64,000 nt of DNA from NCBI GenBank assembly GCA_012033205.1, contig JAAUSO010000009.1, positions 19,283-83,282 on the forward strand, read 5' to 3'. A program made the translations under genes and the position numbers. Position 1 is the first letter of the stretch. The number at the start of each line of letters is the position of its first letter. Source of the stretch: Richelia sp. SL_2_1 (GTDB taxonomy: Bacteria; Cyanobacteriota; Cyanobacteriia; Cyanobacteriales; Nostocaceae). This document shows positions 39,442-48,973 of this stretch, in pieces. A model generated the notes under the pieces. The model had not been told where the DNA came from. It saw nothing but the letters and a program-made list of their open reading frames with translations, and did not search any database.

Positions 39442-40014
39442 CTACAATTTATCCAAAGCCAAATTTAACTTCAAAACATTAATACCCGGTTCGCCAAATA
39501 TTCCCAAAAATCTCCCATCTGTGTTTTGAGAAATCAACGGTTGAATTTGTTCTACAGAAATATTTCGCGTTTTTGCAACTCGTGCTAATTGTGATAGAGC
39601 CGCTTCTGGGGTAATGTGGGGGTCAAGACCAGAACCAGAAGCATAAACCAAATCATATGTAGGTTCAATTTCGGCTTGTTGTAATCTTTGGACTTCTTTT
39701 TGAATACGAATAATCAATTCTGGATTACTAGGAGCAAGATTACTTGCACCCGATACTCCTGTTGGTGCAGCGTCTTCTCCTTCGCTATAATTAACCGTGC
39801 TAGGACGACTCCAAAAATAACGGTCTGAATTAAAGGTTTGTCCAATTAAAGCACTACCAATAACTTGTCCTTGGTTATTAGTTATTAAGCTACCGTTGGC
39901 TTGATCTGGAAAAACAAATTGACCTAACAAAATAATCAAAAATGGATAAATTAAAGCAGTCAAAAGCCAAAGTGAAAACGTATTGCGAACAGCAATGATA
40001 AATTCTCTAGCCAT
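39442..40014 (-). CDS. kdpC: Potassium-transporting ATPase subunit KdpC
   Basis: A 190-residue subunit that stabilises the KdpA-KdpB interface of the high-affinity K+ pump. It has one N-terminal transmembrane helix (LWLLTALIYPFLIILLGQFV, about residues 14-33) and the family pattern NGSLITNNQGQVIGSALIGQ, FWSRPSTVNY and SGSGLDPHITPEAALSQLAR (about 125-144). NVLKLNLALD at the end is also typical. The next gene (KdpF/G) ends 3 bp upstream, so the two are tightly coupled. Confidence 0.95.
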   Translation of the reverse strand: MAREFIIAVRNTFSLWLLTALIYPFLIILLGQFVFPDQANGSLITNNQGQVIGSALIGQTFNSDRYFWSRPSTVNYSEGEDAAPTGVSGASNLAPSNPELIIRIQKEVQRLQQAEIEPTYDLVYASGSGLDPHITPEAALSQLARVAKTRNISVEQIQPLISQNTDGRFLGIFGEPGINVLKLNLALDKL

Positions 40015-40017
40015 GAT

Positions 40018-40287
40018 TTAAAAACGCTCCGGTTGTAAAATTACAGCAAACAAATAAACAGCAAGTCCGACAGTTACTAAACCTAAAGCACCCAAAGCAT
40101 AAGCAGTAGTACGCTCAATATCAGGAGTCGCAGCGTAAACAGCAGGAGCAACGATTAAATTCAAACACAACCCCAAAAATATCCATAAAGGAAACCTTTG
40201 TCGCCGCCATTCCGACCAAATAAAACTGATAAAATCAATCTGGTTTGTAGTCACACATACTTTTTGTTTTAAGTTAATTAGTTTCAT
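40018..40287 (-). CDS. kdpF: Small KdpF/KdpG-like membrane subunit of the Kdp complex
   Basis: An 89-residue protein between kdpB and kdpC. It has two hydrophobic segments (PLWIFLGLCLNLIVAPAVYA, about residues 36-55, and LGALGLVTVGLAVYLFAVIL, about 65-84). The second plus ILQPERF resembles KdpF, a roughly 30-residue subunit at the KdpA-KdpB interface. The extra N-terminal 60 residues match the larger form that was called KdpG in Anabaena kdpABGCD operons, as I recall. KdpF and KdpG may be the same element here. Position and spacing (3 bp before kdpC) support membership in the complex. Confidence 0.78.
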   Translation of the reverse strand: MKLINLKQKVCVTTNQIDFISFIWSEWRRQRFPLWIFLGLCLNLIVAPAVYAATPDIERTTAYALGALGLVTVGLAVYLFAVILQPERF

Positions 40288-40390
40288 GAGAATTCTGAGT
40301 TTAGGATAGGAAGAATCTTTTTTTAACGCAAAGTGACGCAGAGGTAAGCGCGGAGGAACGCGGAGTTTTTAAGTTCAGATGTTGAGTAAT

Positions 40391-42472
40391 TTATGCTAAA
40401 CCTACAGCGGTAATTAAAACATCAATTATTTTCACTGCCACAAACGGCGCAATTACACCACCCAAACCGTAAATAAAAATATTGCGACGTAACAGTTGAT
40501 TAGCACTCAAGGGACGAAATTCTACACCTTTTAAGGCTAAAGGAATTAACGCCGGAATAATTAAAGCGTTGTAAATTAATGCCGATAAAACTGCCGATTG
40601 AGCGCTGGTTAAACCCATAATGTTTAAAGCCCCAATTCCCGCAGCTGCGAACATCGCCGGAATAATTGCAAAGTATTTGGCAATGTCATTGGCAATTGAA
40701 AAAGTTGTGAGCGCTCCCCGAGTAATTAATAACTGCTTACCGATAGTTACTAAGTCAATTAACTTTGTCGGATCTGAATCTAAGTCCACCATATTTGCTG
40801 CTTCTTTCGCGGCTTGAGTACCAGAATTCATTGCTAATCCGACGTTTGCTTGGGCTAAAGCTGGTGCATCGTTGGTACCGTCTCCCGTCATCGCGACTAA
40901 TTTACCCTTGGCTTGTTCGGCTTGAATTACGGCGATTTTGTCTTCTGGTGTAGCTTCGGCAATAAAATCATCTACTCCCGCTTCTTTGGCTATCACCGAA
41001 GCCGTAATCCGGTTGTCTCCGGTTAACATTACAGTACGTACCCCCATACGTCGCAACTGGTCGAAACGTTCGTTGATACCCGGTTTAACAATGTCTTTGA
41101 GATAAACAACACCATAGGTTTCCTTACCCCGACATACTGCGAGCGGTGTACCGCCCAAATTAGATACTCTCTCATAAGCTGCATCCAAGTCAGATGGAGG
41201 TTGTCCGTTACGCGAACGCACAAATCCGCGAATCGCATCTACCGCACCTTTACGTATTTCTTCACCGTTGGGTAAATTAGTACCGCTCATGCGGGTGCGT
41301 GCGGAGAATTCTACACCCTCGGCTTGTTTTCTATCAAAATCAATACCTCCCCCCAACTTTTCCGCTAATCGCAGAATCGATTTACCTTCGGGTGTGTTAT
41401 CAAATAAACTAGAGGCTAAGGCAACCGATGCGACTTCCTCTACTGAGTGTCCGTTGACTGGGATAAATTCTTCCGCAAGACGGTTTCCTAATGTAATCGT
41501 TCCGGTTTTATCCAGTACCAAAGTATTGATATCACCGCAGGCTTCCACCGCTCGTCCAGAGGTGGCAACAACGTTAAATTGAGCTACCCGATCCATTCCG
41601 GCGATACCGATAGCGCTCAGTAATCCCCCGATGGTGGTAGGTATTAAAGCGACCAATAGAGCAATCAATATTGCAATACTAACTGGACTATTTACGTAAA
41701 TCGCCGGAGTGGGAATTGTCGCTATTACAATTAAAAATACCAGCGTCAAGACTGCTAACAACACCGTCAACGCGATTTCGTTGGGAGTTTTAGAGCGTTC
41801 CGCACCTTCAACCAGCGAAATCATTCTATCGATAAAGCCTTTTCCAGGATCGGAAGTGACAGAAATAATTAACTCATCGGAAACGATAGTAGTACCACCC
41901 GTTACCGAACTTGCGACATCAGAACCAGGTTCTTTTAAGACAGGTGCAGACTCCCCAGTAATTGCCGACTCATCAACAGAAGCCACACCATCGATAACTT
42001 CCCCATCTGCCGGGATGACATCACCAGCAATGACTTTAATTCTGTCTCCTTTATGCAAATTGGTAGAACTTACTTCTTCAATTGCACCATCGGGTAAGAG
42101 TTTGCGAGCCAGGGTGTCTCCTTTAGTAGAACGCAGCGCGTCCGCTTGAGCTTTACCGCGTCCTTCCGCAACAGCTTCCGCGAAATTGGCGAAAACAACT
42201 GTAAAGAACAGAATAACTGTAATCAAGCCGTTAAATAAGCGTTGGTTTTCCCCTGCAACTGCACCAAATACGTAGGGGTTAATAGTTAAGAATGCGGTAA
42301 TGACTGTACCAATCCACACTACAAACATTACCGGGTTTTTGATGGCATTGCGGGGATTGAGTTTGACAAAAGCTTGTTTAAACGCACGTTGGTAAAGTTG
42401 GGAAGTATTGGCTTTGGGTGCGTTTCGTTTTTGGGAAGATTCAGGTTGTGTTGGTTTTTGTTTAACTTTCAT
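40391..42472 (-). CDS. kdpB: Potassium-transporting P-type ATPase subunit KdpB
   Basis: The 693-residue catalytic subunit of the Kdp pump, a class I P-type ATPase of the plasma membrane. Motifs in order are TGES ([12 protein letters not shown], about residues 160-171), the phosphorylated Asp in [12 protein letters not shown] (about 318-329), [10 protein letters not shown] in the nucleotide domain, and [10 protein letters not shown] and [14 protein letters not shown] in the hinge. It has about seven transmembrane helices. No key residue is missing. It sits between kdpA and kdpF in the operon. Confidence 0.97.
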   Translation of the reverse strand: MKVKQKPTQPESSQKRNAPKANTSQLYQRAFKQAFVKLNPRNAIKNPVMFVVWIGTVITAFLTINPYVFGAVAGENQRLFNGLITVILFFTVVFANFAEAVAEGRGKAQADALRSTKGDTLARKLLPDGAIEEVSSTNLHKGDRIKVIAGDVIPADGEVIDGVASVDESAITGESAPVLKEPGSDVASSVTGGTTIVSDELIISVTSDPGKGFIDRMISLVEGAERSKTPNEIALTVLLAVLTLVFLIVIATIPTPAIYVNSPVSIAILIALLVALIPTTIGGLLSAIGIAGMDRVAQFNVVATSGRAVEACGDINTLVLDKTGTITLGNRLAEEFIPVNGHSVEEVASVALASSLFDNTPEGKSILRLAEKLGGGIDFDRKQAEGVEFSARTRMSGTNLPNGEEIRKGAVDAIRGFVRSRNGQPPSDLDAAYERVSNLGGTPLAVCRGKETYGVVYLKDIVKPGINERFDQLRRMGVRTVMLTGDNRITASVIAKEAGVDDFIAEATPEDKIAVIQAEQAKGKLVAMTGDGTNDAPALAQANVGLAMNSGTQAAKEAANMVDLDSDPTKLIDLVTIGKQLLITRGALTTFSIANDIAKYFAIIPAMFAAAGIGALNIMGLTSAQSAVLSALIYNALIIPALIPLALKGVEFRPLSANQLLRRNIFIYGLGGVIAPFVAVKIIDVLITAVGLA

Positions 42473-42689
42473 AGTTTTATCGTTGGCATCGGAAGTATAT
42501 ATTTTGGAACGCAGAGGAACGCAAAGTTAAGCGCAGAGGAGCGCAGAGAAAAGAGGTAAAAAGAGATAGATAATCGCCAGGAGCGGTTGGAGGAGTAGCT
42601 GTTAATGGTTAGTTGTTGGAAGTAAGTAATGAGTCGGAAAAAAGTTTGTATTTTTTAACTCTTAACTCTTAACTCCTAACTCCTAACTC

Positions 42690-44387
42690 CTAAGCGACTC
42701 CTGATGCAATTCTGGCAATCAGGAAGGCTTCGGCGATCGGTCCGAGGGCAAATACTGGTAAAAAGGTTAATGCGCCTAATATGAGAATTACTCCTGCTGT
42801 AATTCCGGTAAATAATCCTGTATCGGTTCGTAAGGTTCCTGTGGTTTCGGGAACGGGTTGTTTGTGAGCCATTCCGTCGGCTAATAATAATAATGCAATC
42901 AACGGTAAGTAACGTCCTGCGAGTAAAGCTACGCTTGTGCTTAAGTTCCACCATAGGGTTCCATCACCTAAACCTTCAAAACCAGAACCGTTGTTGGCTG
43001 CTGCTGATGCGTATTCGTAAATTACTTGGGAATAACCGTGAAATCCTGGATTGGTAATTCCCGATAGTGTGTCGGGAAATGCTATGACGATCGCACCGGG
43101 AATTAAAATCATGATGGGATGAACTAGTAAAATGACACTGGCTAGAACTATTTCGCGTTTTTCAATTTTGCGTCCTAAAAATTCCGGTGTTCTTCCTACC
43201 ATTAATCCTGTGAGAAATACTGTCAAAATCAGAAAGATAAACAAGTAAGCGGTTCCGGTTCCCTGTCCACCCCAAACGATTTGTAAGAACATATTGAACA
43301 TTGTCGCCATACCACCGTTAGGCATCAGGGAATCATGCATTCCGTTGACTGCACCGCACATTGTCCCCGTTGTCGCAACTGCCCAAAGTGCAGTTAGAAA
43401 TGCACCGAAACGAACTTCTTTTCCTTCTAAATTAGGTGCGTTTGTATCTAAAATTGAGTTAACTATCGGGTTGCCTTGATATTCGCCAATTGCAGCTACA
43501 GTAATTAATGCCGCGAAAATTACAAATACCATCCAAAATAACAACCAAGCTTGTTTGGTATTCCCTGCAATTATGCCGTAGGTATAGATTAGTGAGGCGG
43601 GAATCGCCATCATAATTACCGTTTCTAACAAGTTGGTAAAATTATTGGGGTTTTCAAAAGGATGTGCCGAGTTAATTCCAAAGAAACCACCACCGTTTTC
43701 ACCCAATTCTTTGATAATCTCAAAATGGGCAACCGGACCGATCGCAATATATTGCGTTGTATCATCTAAAGTTATTGCGGTTACAGGCCCCGCTAAGGTT
43801 TCCGGGATACCAGCAGCTAGGAGAACTACAGCCCCAATCAGAGAAATGGGCAATAAAATCCGGGTAATCGACTGAGTTAAATCCACATAGAAATTACCTA
43901 AATCTCTACCAGTTAAGCCGCGAATAAAAGCGATCGCTACAGCAATACCCGTCCCCGCAGAGGTAAACATCAAGAACCCCAGCGCTAGCATTTGGCTGAA
44001 GTAGCTGTAGGTAGTTTCACCAGAGTAATGCTGTTGATTGGTATTAGTTACAAAGGAAATTGCAGTATGTAAAGCCAAATCCCAACTTGGTGCATTTAAA
44101 CCTGTGGGATTAAGCGGTAATATCCCTTGAAACATCAATATCAAAAACACGAACGCGCCCATAATTAAATTACTAAAAATTACAGCGCGGATGTATTGCC
44201 AAACTGTCATCGGGCTTTGATGACGCAATCCCGACAAAGCGTAAATTAAGCGTTCTAAAGGTCCCATTACCGGATCTAAAAACGTTCTTTGACCTAAAAA
44301 CACTCGTGCCATATAACCGCCAAGTAGCGGAGTTATTGCTACTAAGATTGCTAACACAATCGCGATTTGAATAAATCCTAATAACAT
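42690..44387 (-). CDS. kdpA: Potassium-transporting ATPase subunit KdpA
   Basis: The 565-residue channel-like subunit that selects and binds K+. It has about ten transmembrane segments. The four selectivity-loop regions are visible as [50 protein letters not shown] and [17 protein letters not shown]. It is the first gene of kdpA-B-F-C-D. It is divergent from a histidine kinase/response regulator pair across 585 bp, which is where its promoter and regulator sites should lie. Confidence 0.97.
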   Translation of the reverse strand: MLLGFIQIAIVLAILVAITPLLGGYMARVFLGQRTFLDPVMGPLERLIYALSGLRHQSPMTVWQYIRAVIFSNLIMGAFVFLILMFQGILPLNPTGLNAPSWDLALHTAISFVTNTNQQHYSGETTYSYFSQMLALGFLMFTSAGTGIAVAIAFIRGLTGRDLGNFYVDLTQSITRILLPISLIGAVVLLAAGIPETLAGPVTAITLDDTTQYIAIGPVAHFEIIKELGENGGGFFGINSAHPFENPNNFTNLLETVIMMAIPASLIYTYGIIAGNTKQAWLLFWMVFVIFAALITVAAIGEYQGNPIVNSILDTNAPNLEGKEVRFGAFLTALWAVATTGTMCGAVNGMHDSLMPNGGMATMFNMFLQIVWGGQGTGTAYLFIFLILTVFLTGLMVGRTPEFLGRKIEKREIVLASVILLVHPIMILIPGAIVIAFPDTLSGITNPGFHGYSQVIYEYASAAANNGSGFEGLGDGTLWWNLSTSVALLAGRYLPLIALLLLADGMAHKQPVPETTGTLRTDTGLFTGITAGVILILGALTFLPVFALGPIAEAFLIARIASGVA

Positions 44388-44972
44388 ATGTTTATTTACT
44401 TAAATTTAGAAACTTTTTTTTCTGGACTCATATCTAAATCACTTTTTCATTATCTTGTTTGTTTGAAAAAATCACAATATACAAGTTGTATAAAATATCG
44501 TTTATGTGTTTAGTGTTTGATTTAGGAAGCGTTTATAAACGTTTAGAATATTTCTATATCAAAACACGTAAGTCTGTTGTATATAAACTAATAGTCTGTC
44601 CGATTATGAATGGTTTGTCATCAGGACTTCAGTTCTTTAAAGCCCTGACTAACAAGCTTAAGAACCCGTTATAGCGTTTCCTAAGTAACTGAGGTACAGC
44701 GATTACCTCACCCCGATAAAGCTGTGCTTTATCTCCCCTCTCCTTATTAAGGAGAGGGGTTGGGGGTGAGGTTTTGTGTGTACTTCAATAGACTGGGAAA
44801 CGCTATATAACTTCAAAATCAAATAAACATAAAAATACTTTTTCAAGAATTAAAAAAAATATTTATTATAAATAAGATAAATTTAATAAAACAACATTCT
44901 GAAGATAGATATACGAAATATTATTTATCTGGGCATCACTAATTCAATAAAATCAATTATTTGTTACTGAAA
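44388..44972. other. Divergent control region between kdpA and the two-component pair
   Basis: 585 bp. It holds the nested repeat at 44670-44807, a hairpin GTCAGGACTTCAG-N8-AGCCCTGAC (about 44619-44649) and AT-rich flanks that should carry both promoters. A 71-codon frame at 44459-44674 lacks protein-like features and overlaps these repeats. Confidence 0.5.
44670..44807. repeat. Nested inverted repeat (MITE-like) upstream of kdpA
   Basis: The outer arms TATAGCGTTTCC (44670-44681) and GGAAACGCTATA (44796-44807) are perfect complements. Inside are ACCTCACCCC/GGGGGTGAGGT (44705-44772) and an innermost CCCCTCTCCTT/AAGGAGAGGGG stem shared with 10557-10650. It is about 138 bp, non-coding. Confidence 0.78.
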
Positions 44973-46066
44973 ATGCTAAACAAACAATTCAACCGACTTC
45001 AAGCTTTAATACATTTGTATACATCTCGTCAATGGCTAATTGTCGCTATATTTATTTTGGTTGTGATTTTGGAATATTCCACGCCACCTATTTATGTCTT
45101 TGGATATCTATATATAGGTGTAGTAGTTTTAGCAAACTCGCGTCTGAGCCAGAAAACTACTGCTTGGGTGACAATAAGCGCGATCGTATTTACAATACTT
45201 AATATAGTAATTCCCGGTGTGGAAACCATTACTTTTCCAACAGTTGCTAACCGCTTGATTGTCGTCGCAGCATTGGTTGTGACTGGGTGGTTAAGTAACC
45301 GCAATCGCTCTTATGAAGAAGCCATAGCGCGTCAGAAAATGCAAATATTAGGGCAACAACAAATGGCTTCGCTGCGGGAAGATTTTGCTTCCACCCTCAC
45401 CCACGACTTGCGAACCCCCCTTTTAGGAGCAATTGAAACCCTCCTCGCCTTTGAGTCAGAAAAATTTGGTCCGGTGAGTGCTAATCAGCATAAAGTTTTG
45501 CAGGTAATGAACGATCGCATCAAAATACATTAGAGTTAGTACAAACCTTGCTCGATGTTTATCGCAACGATACCCAAGGTTTACAACTGCGTTGCTCATC
45601 CATAGATTTAGTCACCATCGCAGAATCAGCAATTTCGACTGTTGTTGAATTAGCATCGACTCGCCAAGTATACATTCATCTGGGTTTTGCTGATTCTGAA
45701 TTTCGTTCGCGAGCTATGGTGAATGGAGATGCTTTACAACTACAGCGCGTTTTTGTCAATTTAATTGCTAATGCAATTAATCATTCACTGCGTGGTGGTA
45801 AAGTAGAAATTGTGTTGATTGCCAGTAGCATTAGCCATACAGTGAAAATTATTGATGAAGGACAAGGAGTTACAGAGGAAGAATTACCATTATTGTTTGA
45901 AAGGTTTTATCAAGGGCATACTAACCGTCAAGCCAAAGGTGCGGGTTTAGGACTTTATTTAAGTCGGCAAATAATTGAAGCACATGGCGGTAAGATTTGG
46001 GTAGAAAGACGTAAAAGTGGTGGGGCTATCTTTGGGTTTAGTTTACCCACTTTTGTTAATAATTAA
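44973..46066 (+). pseudogene. Membrane sensor histidine kinase, single frameshift
   Basis: About 364 residues. The N-terminal part has four transmembrane segments (WLIVAIFILVVILEY, IYVFGYLYIGVVVLAN, TAWVTISAIVFTILNIVI, LIVVAALVVTGWL), followed by a dimerisation H-box ASTLTHDLRTPLLGAIETL. The ATPase domain has N-box NLIANAINHS, G1 IDEGQGV, F-box LFERFYQG and G2 GAGLGLYLSRQIIE. The first frame stops at 45535, and reading resumes at 45548 in another frame. At 45518 GATCGCATCAA needs one more C to give NDRHQNTLELVQTLLDVY. It is followed after 3 bp by its response regulator and is divergent from kdpA. It may replace the missing kinase half of KdpD. Confidence 0.87.
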
Positions 46067-46069
46067 AGT

Positions 46070-46759
46070 ATGAAACCAGAGCCACTAAAAATTTTATTAA
46101 TAGAAGACGACGAACTTTTTAGATTGGGAATTTCCACGCGACTGCATCAAGAACCAGGCTTTGAAATTGTAGCTGAAGCTGAAGATGGTGAAACCGCAAT
46201 TGAATTAGCTTGTCAACTACCATTAGATATAGTAATTTTAGATGTGGGATTACCCGGTATTGGCGGTGTAGAAGCTTGTCGTCAAATCAAAAAACGTCGT
46301 CCGAATTTACCAGTACTAGTTTTAACTTCCCATTCACAAAAACCTCTGATTGCTCAATTAATTGAAGCTAAAGCCAACGGTTATTGTGTAAAAGGAATCC
46401 CAGCCGAACATTTAATTTTAGCGATTCGTTCGGTAGCCTGTGGTGCTTCTTGGTGGGATAGCACTGCAACTGTAGAAATTCAAACAGCTTTTCAATCTTC
46501 TCAATCTAATTTAAATTACATAAATATATCTTCATCTGATAATAATTCACTGACTAAAAGAGAACGAGAAATATTAACGTTAGTAGTAGCAGGTAAATCA
46601 AATCAACAAATAGGAGAAAATCTGTTTATTACTCCCGGTACTGTGCGGGTTCATATTCATGCCATTTTGCAAAAGCTAGAAGTACGCGATAGAACTCAAG
46701 CTGCAATTGTTGCGATTCAAAAAGGATTGATTGATTCTAAATATATTGAAAATAATTGA
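46070..46759 (+). CDS. NarL/FixJ-family response regulator
   Basis: A 229-residue regulator. The receiver domain is at about residues 5-125: acidic IEDDE, phospho-acceptor Asp in VILDVGLPGIGG (about 56), VLTSHS and the Lys in YCVKGI. The C-terminal LuxR-type helix-turn-helix (about 158-222) has LTKREREILTLVVAGKSNQQ and TPGTVRVHIHAILQKLEV. It starts 3 bp after the frameshifted kinase gene, so the pair is one operon. The target is inferred to include the divergent kdp operon, although classical KdpE is of the OmpR type. Confidence 0.92.
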   Translation: MKPEPLKILLIEDDELFRLGISTRLHQEPGFEIVAEAEDGETAIELACQLPLDIVILDVGLPGIGGVEACRQIKKRRPNLPVLVLTSHSQKPLIAQLIEAKANGYCVKGIPAEHLILAIRSVACGASWWDSTATVEIQTAFQSSQSNLNYINISSSDNNSLTKREREILTLVVAGKSNQQIGENLFITPGTVRVHIHAILQKLEVRDRTQAAIVAIQKGLIDSKYIENN

Positions 46760-46809
46760 TATCTCAGATACTTTAAATTAGATTAATATGACATTTTCCG
46801 GTTTAATTA

Positions 46810-48171
46810 TCATACCAAAGGCAAAAGAATCTCAAATTCAGTTCCTTTATTCGGTTGAGAAGAAAAATTTAATTTACCACCATGTCTTGCAGTCACAATG
46901 CGATAGCTGACAGCTAAACTTGTTTCCTTATCAGCCGTTTTTTCTACAGAAAAAGATTCTTTGATTTGCTGTTGCAATTCGGGAGACATTTCCGGACCAT
47001 TATCTGCAATCAGAATTGATACCCAGCGAGAATCGGGTATTCCCTGTATGGTTGATTCTTGGGAAATAACTTGTGTCACTATTTCAATAGTGGGTTTTGG
47101 CGAAGCGTTGTGAGATGATTCTATTTCAAATTGCTGTCTAACTGCTTCATCAAGTAAAATATCTACTGACCTACTTAATATGTTCATAAATACTTGATTT
47201 AACTGTCCTGCAAAGCAATAAACAGGAGGGAGATGACCAAATTTTTTAACAATGTTAATTTCTTCTTTTAAACGGCTACCAATTAACAATATAGTACTAT
47301 CTAAATTAGCGTGTAAATCTATCGGTTTTGGATAAATAGTATCAATATGACAGAAGTTTTGTAATCCAATAACTAGTTTTTTTAATCTTTCTGCACCAGC
47401 CCGGATACTAGTAAGTGCTTGTGATAAATCGGATTCTAAAAAATCAAATTCAATATCTTGCTTTAAATGCAATACATCTTTTGGAGTATCGATTGTATTG
47501 CGATCGTAAATTTTGATCAACTTAAGTAAATCTTTGCTGTAATTAGAAACGTGAGTTACATTACCCCAAATAAAGTTTACAGGATCTAAAATTTCGTGCG
47601 CTACTCCATCTACTAAACGTCCTAAGCTAGCCATTTTATCATTTTGAATAATTTGAGCTTGGCTGCGTTCGTATCTTACCTGAGTTTCGATGCCGCGAAT
47701 TTGCCAAGAAGCAATATTTAATTCCTGCATATCCAACAACCTGTACTTACCAGATGCAGTTTTCACCACTATAGGCTCTGATAAAAATTCTGGTTCTCGC
47801 CGTAATGTAAATTGCATCGCACATAAAATCGATGTAGTATCGGTTAATTCTAGAATCGGTGTGCGACCATAGCTGTACAATATACTCAGCGGTTGATGGA
47901 AAAATAAATCCTTTCCGAAAGGACGAATTAAAAACTCTAGCAACTGTCTACGGGAAATCATTCCAGCATACTTACCTTTGTTTAACAAAATTGCTCCCGG
48001 TAACAAAGGATATTTTTCAAATACTTCAGCTACTTCTTTACCAGTAAAGTTCATCTCCACTGAAAACTCGTAAAGCGGTAATTCCAGAAGTTTAGACTCC
48101 AAACCAAGGTCATCATTGCTACCCTCAATTAATAATGGGGGTGAAATTTGCGAACTAAATTCCTGTTGCAT
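46810..48171 (-). CDS. Histidine kinase with N-terminal CBS-like sensor region
   Basis: About 453 residues, soluble. The N-terminal half (about 25-160) has a cyanobacterial CBS-pair-like module: LLPGAILLNKGKYAGMISRR, FGKDLFFHQPLSILY and EPIVVKTASGKYRLLDMQEL. Then a coiled stretch QAQIIQNDKMASLGRLVDGV leads to the H-box AHEILDPVNFIWGNV (about 190). The ATPase domain is recognisable (QVFMNILSRSVDILLD, IADNGPEM, GGKLNFSSQPNKGTEFEILL), but its G2 box is weak (KETSLAVSYRIV). The start at 48171 is chosen for GAGG 7 nt upstream. No partner regulator lies on the same strand, and it is convergent with the response regulator gene at 46759. Confidence 0.85.
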   Translation of the reverse strand: MQQEFSSQISPPLLIEGSNDDLGLESKLLELPLYEFSVEMNFTGKEVAEVFEKYPLLPGAILLNKGKYAGMISRRQLLEFLIRPFGKDLFFHQPLSILYSYGRTPILELTDTTSILCAMQFTLRREPEFLSEPIVVKTASGKYRLLDMQELNIASWQIRGIETQVRYERSQAQIIQNDKMASLGRLVDGVAHEILDPVNFIWGNVTHVSNYSKDLLKLIKIYDRNTIDTPKDVLHLKQDIEFDFLESDLSQALTSIRAGAERLKKLVIGLQNFCHIDTIYPKPIDLHANLDSTILLIGSRLKEEINIVKKFGHLPPVYCFAGQLNQVFMNILSRSVDILLDEAVRQQFEIESSHNASPKPTIEIVTQVISQESTIQGIPDSRWVSILIADNGPEMSPELQQQIKESFSVEKTADKETSLAVSYRIVTARHGGKLNFSSQPNKGTEFEILLPLV

Positions 48172-48345
48172 TGCAAACCTCGTTCCTAAAATATAGATAA
48201 TAAACAAACATAATCGCTAATTAATTAGCATTATCATCCGTTTTAACATCTTCATCCCCTATCAGTCTCGGATCAATGAATAATCATGCTTTGCACGATG
48301 AGATATGATAATTAATAATTGATAGTTGGTAATTGATAACTGATT

Positions 48346-48807
48346 ATGCTATCTAGTCCTCAATCTTTAAATAGCGCCATATCTCCAGGAAGTTTACGGA
48401 GAGTGCATCACATTGCTTTGAATGTCCAAGATATGCAGGCTTCTCGACATTTTTATGGCAATATCCTGGGTTTGCACGAACTTACGGGTGATCATGTACC
48501 AGCGACTTTGGTTAACTTAGTCGCAGCGGGAAAAGTTGCCAACTTCATGATTCCCGACGGTACGATATTAGATTTATTTTGGGAGCCGGATTTATCACCA
48601 CCAGATCCAAATCCCGAACGTGGTTTTACACGAGCTAATCATTTAGCGTTTGATATTGCTCCCGAATTGTTTGATCATGCAGTCGAGGTACTCAGACAGC
48701 ATCAAATAAAAATTGCTCAAGAACCCGTTACCCGTCCTACCGGAAGAGGAGTTTATTTTTACGATCCAGATGGGTTTATGGTTGAGATTCGCTGTAATCC
48801 ACAATGA
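48346..48807 (+). CDS. VOC (glyoxalase/dioxygenase superfamily) protein
   Basis: A 153-residue single-domain metalloprotein of the vicinal oxygen chelate fold. It contains two beta-alpha-beta-beta-beta modules: VHHIALNVQDMQASRHFYGN (first metal histidine, about residues 20-39) and ANHLAFDIAPELFDHAVEVL (second histidine, about 92-111). Conserved YFYDPDGFMVEIRC (about 137-150) supplies the glutamate. The substrate cannot be told, since this group includes glyoxalase, fosfomycin-resistance and ring-cleavage enzymes. It stands alone. Confidence 0.87.
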   Translation: MLSSPQSLNSAISPGSLRRVHHIALNVQDMQASRHFYGNILGLHELTGDHVPATLVNLVAAGKVANFMIPDGTILDLFWEPDLSPPDPNPERGFTRANHLAFDIAPELFDHAVEVLRQHQIKIAQEPVTRPTGRGVYFYDPDGFMVEIRCNPQ

Positions 48808-48973
48808 AATACTGGTAAAAATATTAATGTTTGGATGAATCAAGTATTAGCGGAAGAACCCTGAAAATTTTCAGATTATGTAAACATTAACAATGTGATT
48901 TTAGTTTGGCTTAGTTTGGGATATTAATTATTAGTTGAAATGAAACCTATTTAATTGATTTATTTACGTACAA

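Noticed and set aside
40321..42556. CGCAGAGGAACGCAGAG-type stretches in spacers as possible genes or RNA
   Set aside because: The same low-complexity motif recurs in many spacers (near 13330, 14940, 22735, 39380, 40330, 42510) and behaves as a dispersed intergenic repeat without coding potential.
44459..44674. 71-codon frame between kdpA and the histidine kinase
   Set aside because: It has no recognisable domain and overlaps the hairpin and nested repeat. It is probably chance.
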